From NCBI GenBank assembly GCA_036971615.1, contig JAYKKR010000007.1:1240001-1304000 (forward strand): a stretch of 64,000 bases of DNA, given 5' to 3'. Of this stretch, positions 59,255-64,000 are shown in pieces; the stretch's first letter is position 1; the number at the start of each line of letters is the position of its first letter. The translations under genes were made by a program, and so were the position numbers. The DNA comes from Amyloporia xantha (taxonomy: Eukaryota > Basidiomycota > Agaricomycetes > Polyporales > Adustoporiaceae). The notes under the pieces were generated by a model. That model saw nothing but the letters and a program-made list of their open reading frames with translations. It searched no databases and was not told where the DNA came from.

Positions 59255-61481
59255 ATGGCCTGGCATGTTCGTGGCTGGGGAGGACAACGGCGGAGACACG
59301 CCAAGATTTTGGAGGAGCGTGACCCTTCGCTCATAAACCTCCCGTTCCCAATCCCTTCCATCCCCATTCTCGGGCCCCTCTTGTCCCCTCTGATTGGCGG
59401 TGAACCATGGCCGTCTGCGACGTCCACTCAGGCGCAGGAACCTCAGCCTACTACGACTCAAATTCAAACCTCACCAGCGGCTGCGCCGTCATCATCATCT
59501 GCGAACCAGGATCCTGCCACGCCTGATCCTGCTCCTCAGTCATCTACTTCTTCTACACCCGTCCCTACAGATTCCAGCGGGAATCAGTCCGGCTCGGGGG
59601 GATCTTCCAGCAATAGCCAATCTGGGGGTGATGATTCAAGTGGGACTACTGGCAGCTCCGGAGCAGGCGCAGGGGGAACCAGCAGTGGGGGCGACGGTAA
59701 TGGTCAGGACGGAGAGGGAAATAGTGAAAGTGGTAGTGGAAGCGATACTAACAGTTCGGGTGGCGGTGGCGGTGGCGCAGGAAAATCCCCCTCTGACGGA
59801 TCGAGCTCATCATCAGGCGGAACAGATCCTGCCAATGCAGCATCAGGCGGGTCAGATTCTGTTCATAATGGATCAGGCTCGAGCGGGTCAAATTTCTGCT
59901 AATGCTGTAGGCTCGAGCGGCTCTGCTAATTCCACTACTGGGTCACTCGAAGGAGGCTCCTTTGCAGCTCCATCCGGGACAGGTGGGACAGTCACTGAAG
60001 ATGCGGACGGGGTTCACGCCCAGTCCGCACCTGGTGCGACGTCCATTCCTGAAGCTGTAGCAAATTTACAAGGCGGGGCCATCGTATCTGGGTCCAGCGG
60101 TCCGATTGGTAGCGGTTCTACAGCTGCAACCTATACCGGAACATTGTCTGGAACTGCGCTACCCACCGCCAGCCTTGGTGGTACATCTGTTTCGCCCGGC
60201 CAGAGTTCGGGCTCATCTCCGGGCTCCAGTTCCTCGAAGAATGGTGGTTCAGAAAGCGGTAACCAACCCCCGTCTTCGTCAGGCTCTGGAAGCCCGATAT
60301 CTAGCCCAGACTCCCATCATGGACTCTCGCAGGGCGCCATCGCTGCCATTGCGACGGTTGTCGCCATCCTATTCCTGCTCCTCATTTTTTTCCTTCTCCG
60401 TAAACGTGCCAAGTCACAGCGTCAAGACAGACGCAGACGGTGGTTCTTTGGTGGAGAAAAGACAGTATATGGGAATGCAGCCATCAGCAGTTCCCGCTAC
60501 TTTGCCAACCATCCTAATTCGAGCGGTGGTAGCACGTCGCAACGAAGTAGCTTCGCTACAGGTCCAACACCAGATGATTGGGAGACATTTGTTACACCAC
60601 CATCCAGTATCACTGAGGTATCAGTGCCTCCAGGTCTTACTCCCGCCAGTCTCATCGCACCCTCCGTGCCCTCTACGGCACGAAAAGTAGAACCTCAGCC
60701 CCAGATGGAACAGGTATGGCCAAGTGATTTGAGCGGATCCATTACCGCCCCCGCTCTCGCCACAACCACCAACTCAGAACCCCTTCCTACGATCCGCAGC
60801 CCGGACCGTACCAGCTGGGAGAGCTGCAAGACATACTCGGACGAGTCGTCCTCGAACCATTCTACCACGTCAGACTGGCTTGCCGTACCCAACAGTGCCG
60901 CAACAAATGAACGCAGCCCCTCTATCCCCTCTCCTATGTCTGTCCGCCCCTTTTCTCCCTCCGAAGCCTGGCAGTTCCCCAAACCGCCCCAGGACTGGGA
61001 CAGAACAGACTCGCGCCGCAGCCGCAATTCTACACTCATGGCCAGCCCCGACTCGCTCCTCCACTCGACCGAGTCTTCCGCCTACGCCACTGCACCAGAG
61101 AACCCGTTCTCCGACCCCGCGAGCGCGGAGGACTTCTGTCGCGCAGAGTCGGTGCTCAGCGCAGACACGGACACGGCGTCGCATTTCGCGCGCGTGGAGA
61201 TGATCCGACGCCCGTTCGTGCCCACCATGGACGACGAGATGACGACGAGTCCCGGCGAGACGGTGCGCATGCTGCGTCGGTTCGACGACGGCTGGGCGTA
61301 CGCAGAGAAGGTCGCGACGGGTCAGCGTGGCTTGATTCCGATCGACTGCTTGAGGATGCCAGAGGAAGAGCTTCCTGCTTTTCTGGCTGCCAAGCGGCTG
61401 AGCAGTTATCGCGGCGCGCGCTCACCAAGTCCCCTATGGAGGAGGGAAAGCGAGAATACGATGGTCGCAGAGGCCATCTAA
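59255..61481 (+). CDS. Single-pass membrane protein with Ser/Gly-rich ectodomain and cytosolic SH3 domain
   Basis: About 720 aa. After a basic N-terminus (MAWHVRGWGGQRRRHAKILE) and a Pro/Leu-rich segment, some 280 residues are Ser/Thr/Gly-rich, as in heavily O-glycosylated wall-facing regions. A membrane segment follows near residues 340-363 (IAAIATVVAILFLLLIFFLL, then RKRAKSQRQDRRRR as the inside-positive stop). The long cytosolic tail ends in an SH3 domain at about 625-680 (ETVRMLRRFDDGWAYAEKVA, GQRGLIPIDCLR). This layout recalls yeast Fus1-type proteins. The reading frame changes between 59850 and 59910. Either a canonical 60-nt intron (GTCAGA ... GCTAATGCTGTAG, 59851-59910) is spliced and one G of the preceding GGG is extra, or a 34-nt piece between two copies of an 11-bp repeat must be absent. 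No classical signal peptide is visible, so a missed 5' exon is possible. Confidence 0.72.
59876..59920 (+). repeat. 11-bp direct repeat at the frame break of the SH3 gene
   Basis: GGCTCGAGCGG occurs at 59876-59886 and 59910-59920, offset 34 bp. Removing one 34-bp unit would unite the two reading frames exactly. Confidence 0.8.
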
Positions 61482-62778
61482 ACATATTCCTATCTATCCA
61501 ATCATATTCTGCTGGTGAGTCCCCATTTTTTGCATGTGTTAGTATTATCGCTGATAGGTCCCGCGGTTTCAGTTTGTTTGTACCGGTTTTCTCCGTTCCT
61601 TCGGTGTTGTAGTTGCATGGAAACTCACATTCTTACTTCGGCACACACGCTTACCGTGAAGCACATCTCCAAAACAAATCTTGCGTTTTTACTGCTCTGT
61701 TCTGATCTTTCACAATTTGATCTCATGTATATACCCTATCCTTTTAACTTCTAGTGCTCACGGTCTTCACCTTACATTCCTGTCTTTGGGTACGTTCATT
61801 TCTGTTGGGATCGAGCCAAGTTTGGCTTTCTTGCATTTTGACTTCGTAATTTTCGATTTCGCACCTACCCTTTTGGATAGATGAACTATTACAATTGGCT
61901 TTGACTTGTGTATGCGTACTTCGAGTGCATACATTCTGTTTGGTCGTGCAGAGTTACCTAGCATAAACATACAATATGGTTTATTCTGCCAACATCCTGC
62001 AGCACAACATTTGTACATCCACAATAGGATATTTCAATGGGTCACAGCAGCCCAATGGTGTAATCTCACAACCAGTCCCGTGCATGTACTCAACAGTCAA
62101 CGATCTGCAGTCGCCCAAGCAGGAAATCATTCTTCTTCCATGCAACAGAATAAGCACAACCTCTAACGTGCGCACACACAAAATAGAAAATCCGTGAAAG
62201 AATGTCAGCCCCATATACTACCCCAATATCCGGCACTAGCCTCGCATCGGCAGGAGTCCCCACTGAGGCTCATCAATGACCACTCGATTATTTTCATCTA
62301 GCCTCCGACTGTCCCTCGGGACGCACAACCAAAGCAGGATCCGTGAGAGCAGGAAACCCCACTCCCCACGTCTCGACTACTCGGCTGGCTGCCGGATCCT
62401 GCGGAAGGTGGGGCGCACGCTCGCACCTAGGGTCGGACTAGGGACACGAACGCATTGCCTTCCCGAGGATTGGCCTGGGGCAACGCAACGAAAGAAACAT
62501 GAGGCAGATGGTTCACGCAACGCACCTGACGCATGAATGTGGAAAAGGAACGATAGCTCGGTACGTATAACCTAGAAAATTATATGCATTAAGAGTATGG
62601 GTTGCCACGGTCCATGGACAGCGACAACGGTTTGCCCGGAACAGGAGTGAGTAGTATAACACAAGAGATAGCGAAAGCAAGACGTAGCAAAGCGTGATGA
62701 TACATTCATGGCGACCGTGTCGCCCCCACGACCGTCGGGCACAACAACGTGCATGCGCCACCGACTACCCGTGGCCAT
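61482..62778. other. Intergenic between convergent genes
   Basis: T-rich at first (probable 3' UTR of the SH3 gene), then mixed. Only short ORFs are present. It should also contain the 3' UTR of the FYRC gene. Confidence 0.4.
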
Positions 62779-64000
62779 TTACCGGTCCCCACCAGAGAAG
62801 GTCGACATGCTCCCATTCCTCCGCACGCCGTTTCCGTTCACGTACGCATATTCGACTTCAGGCGCTGACGCCATCGGCGCCACGGGATACGCATGCATGA
62901 TGCTCGCGAAAGGCGCTGGTACCGGCGGCGGAGACGGAGCCGAGGCGTAGTGGCGCGAGGCGGCAGGGTCGCCGCTGTGCGCGTGCGATGACTGGTAGGG
63001 CGAGTGTCGGTGGGCGCGCGGGGAGGAGATGGACGAGCGCGAGTGCGAGCGTGACACATGGGTGTGGGGAGGCGGAGAGTAACGGTCTCGCTCCATGTCC
63101 CTGTCGCGGTCCCCGTCCCTGTCTCTTTCCCGCTCGCGGTGCATCACAGGCGAGTGCGACAAAGTCCGGCGATGTGGGCCGGGGGATTCTCCTCGGGTCG
63201 AAGGCTTCGTGTCCACATAGTCGTCATACGCAGGGTTGCTCGCACGCGAACTCCGCCTTTCGCGTCGCATCGGCAGCTCTCGCTCTCGCTCCCGTTCCCT
63301 CTCTCTCAGGCGGACGCATATACTCCTGGTATTCCTGCTGGAACGTGATCGGCTTCATGTTTGGCGGCGGCGGAAGGTACGCCTGCATGCGCTTCGAGTC
63401 CTCGTTCTCGACCTGAATGATCTGCAGCTCCCTCGGGCGGTCCAGCTCCATCTCCCGCTCAACGTAGTACCCACTCGCCTGTCCCTGTCCCTGCACCTCA
63501 TGCTCGTCCGGCAGCGCTGGGATCACCGCCGCGTGCCTCCCGCCGAGCGGCCTACGGGAATAAGATGAGTCACTTCAAAACCGTCACGCGGCGATACTAA
63601 CAACGAGGCAACGTAGACGCTCACCCGCCCTCCGCAAAGTGCTGCCAGACGTAGTCCTTCAGGTTGCGCGCGTTCGGCAGCTCCTGGATGAGGTGCTTGA
63701 TCGTGTTCTGCCCCAGCCCGAAGAAGTCCGGCCCCGAGACGGAGTTCGAGTGCTGGCGGTGCCGGATGTGGTTCGCGGAGCGCACGATGACGGACCACGC
63801 ACCCGTCGCGGTCCCAGCAATGACGGGCTTCTCGGGCTGGTCCTCTGCGATGATCTGGAACTTGGGCCCGTCTCCGCCATCCAGGATCTGGCAGTGATAC
63901 ACGACTTCCTTGTGAGGGTCCAACGTCGAGAGGTAGCGCCTGAGAACGAGCGCCCATCCATTAGACACAGGTGACGCCATGAGAATGTAGGACAAACGCA
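62779..64000 (-). CDS. FYRC-domain nuclear protein (partial, 5' end beyond the window)
   Basis: The 5' part lies past base 64000. Exon 63625-63939 encodes an FYRC-type domain (RYLSTLDPHKEVVYHCQILD, GAWSVIVRSANHIR, DFFGLGQNTIKHLIQELPNA, LKDYVWQHF). FYR domains occur in chromatin regulators such as MLL/trithorax and TBRG1-like proteins, usually as an FYRN-FYRC pair, so FYRN probably lies upstream outside the window. After intron 63552-63624 comes ALPDEHEVQGQGQASGYYVE ... NMKPITFQQEYQEYMRPPER, then an Arg/Glu- and Arg/Asp-rich stretch (RERERDRDGDRDRDMERD) and a Ser/Pro/His-rich tail to the stop at 62779. The frame changes by one base in the purine-rich stretch at about 63293-63308: the upstream frame reads into a non-conserved sequence, while removing one G of GGG continues the RERERE run. 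The function is chromatin-related by family only. Confidence 0.8.

Overview
The window reads as nuclear DNA of a filamentous basidiomycete, most likely an agaricomycete mushroom or polypore. Introns are many and short (about 48 to 80 nt, GT..AG, often with a CTAAY-type branch site), GC is moderate, and the gene content is typical of that group: F-box/LRR proteins, a GPI-anchored aspartic protease, a cyclopropane-fatty-acid synthase and RNA-processing genes. I found no rRNA, tRNA, CRISPR or bacterial-style operon. Genus or species cannot be named from sequence reading alone. || Layout. 267-3648 (+) is the U5 snRNP splicing factor Prp6. A 9.5 kb stretch without a supportable gene follows, then an ECL1-type zinc-binding protein (13188-15005, +), then a further 9 kb without genes. 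From 24 kb the window becomes gene-dense: F-box/LRR protein (+), secreted GPI-anchored pepsin-like protease (-), Gln/Gly-rich CsbD-like protein (-), Rrn5-like SANT plus histone-fold Pol I factor (+), Rif1 (+), cyclopropane-fatty-acid synthase (-), a Gag-like gene (+), an H15 linker-histone-domain protein (+), a RidA-family imine deaminase (+), a PPPDE-thioredoxin-PUL fusion (+), a second F-box protein (+), a single-pass membrane protein with a cytosolic SH3 domain (+), and an FYRC-domain nuclear protein (-) that runs off the right edge. || Working together. These are independently transcribed eukaryotic genes, not operons, but several share themes: nuclear and chromatin functions (Prp6, Rrn5, Rif1, H15, FYRC), ubiquitin/SUMO-linked proteostasis (two F-box proteins, PPPDE-Trx-PUL) and cell surface or membrane (aspartic protease, CFA synthase, SH3 protein). 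|| Gene models were built by joining exons on canonical splice sites and checking phase. Prp6, the protease, Rrn5, Rif1, RidA, the H15 gene, the Gag-like gene and both F-box genes close perfectly in frame. Six other genes each need one or two single-base corrections, all in or beside short G/C runs, which points to indel errors in the assembly. || The most unusual locus is the Gag-like gene at 45.3-46.8 kb: an intron-bearing, pol-less capsid-like domain joined to an unfamiliar Cys-containing C-terminal domain, a candidate for a domesticated retrotransposon gag.
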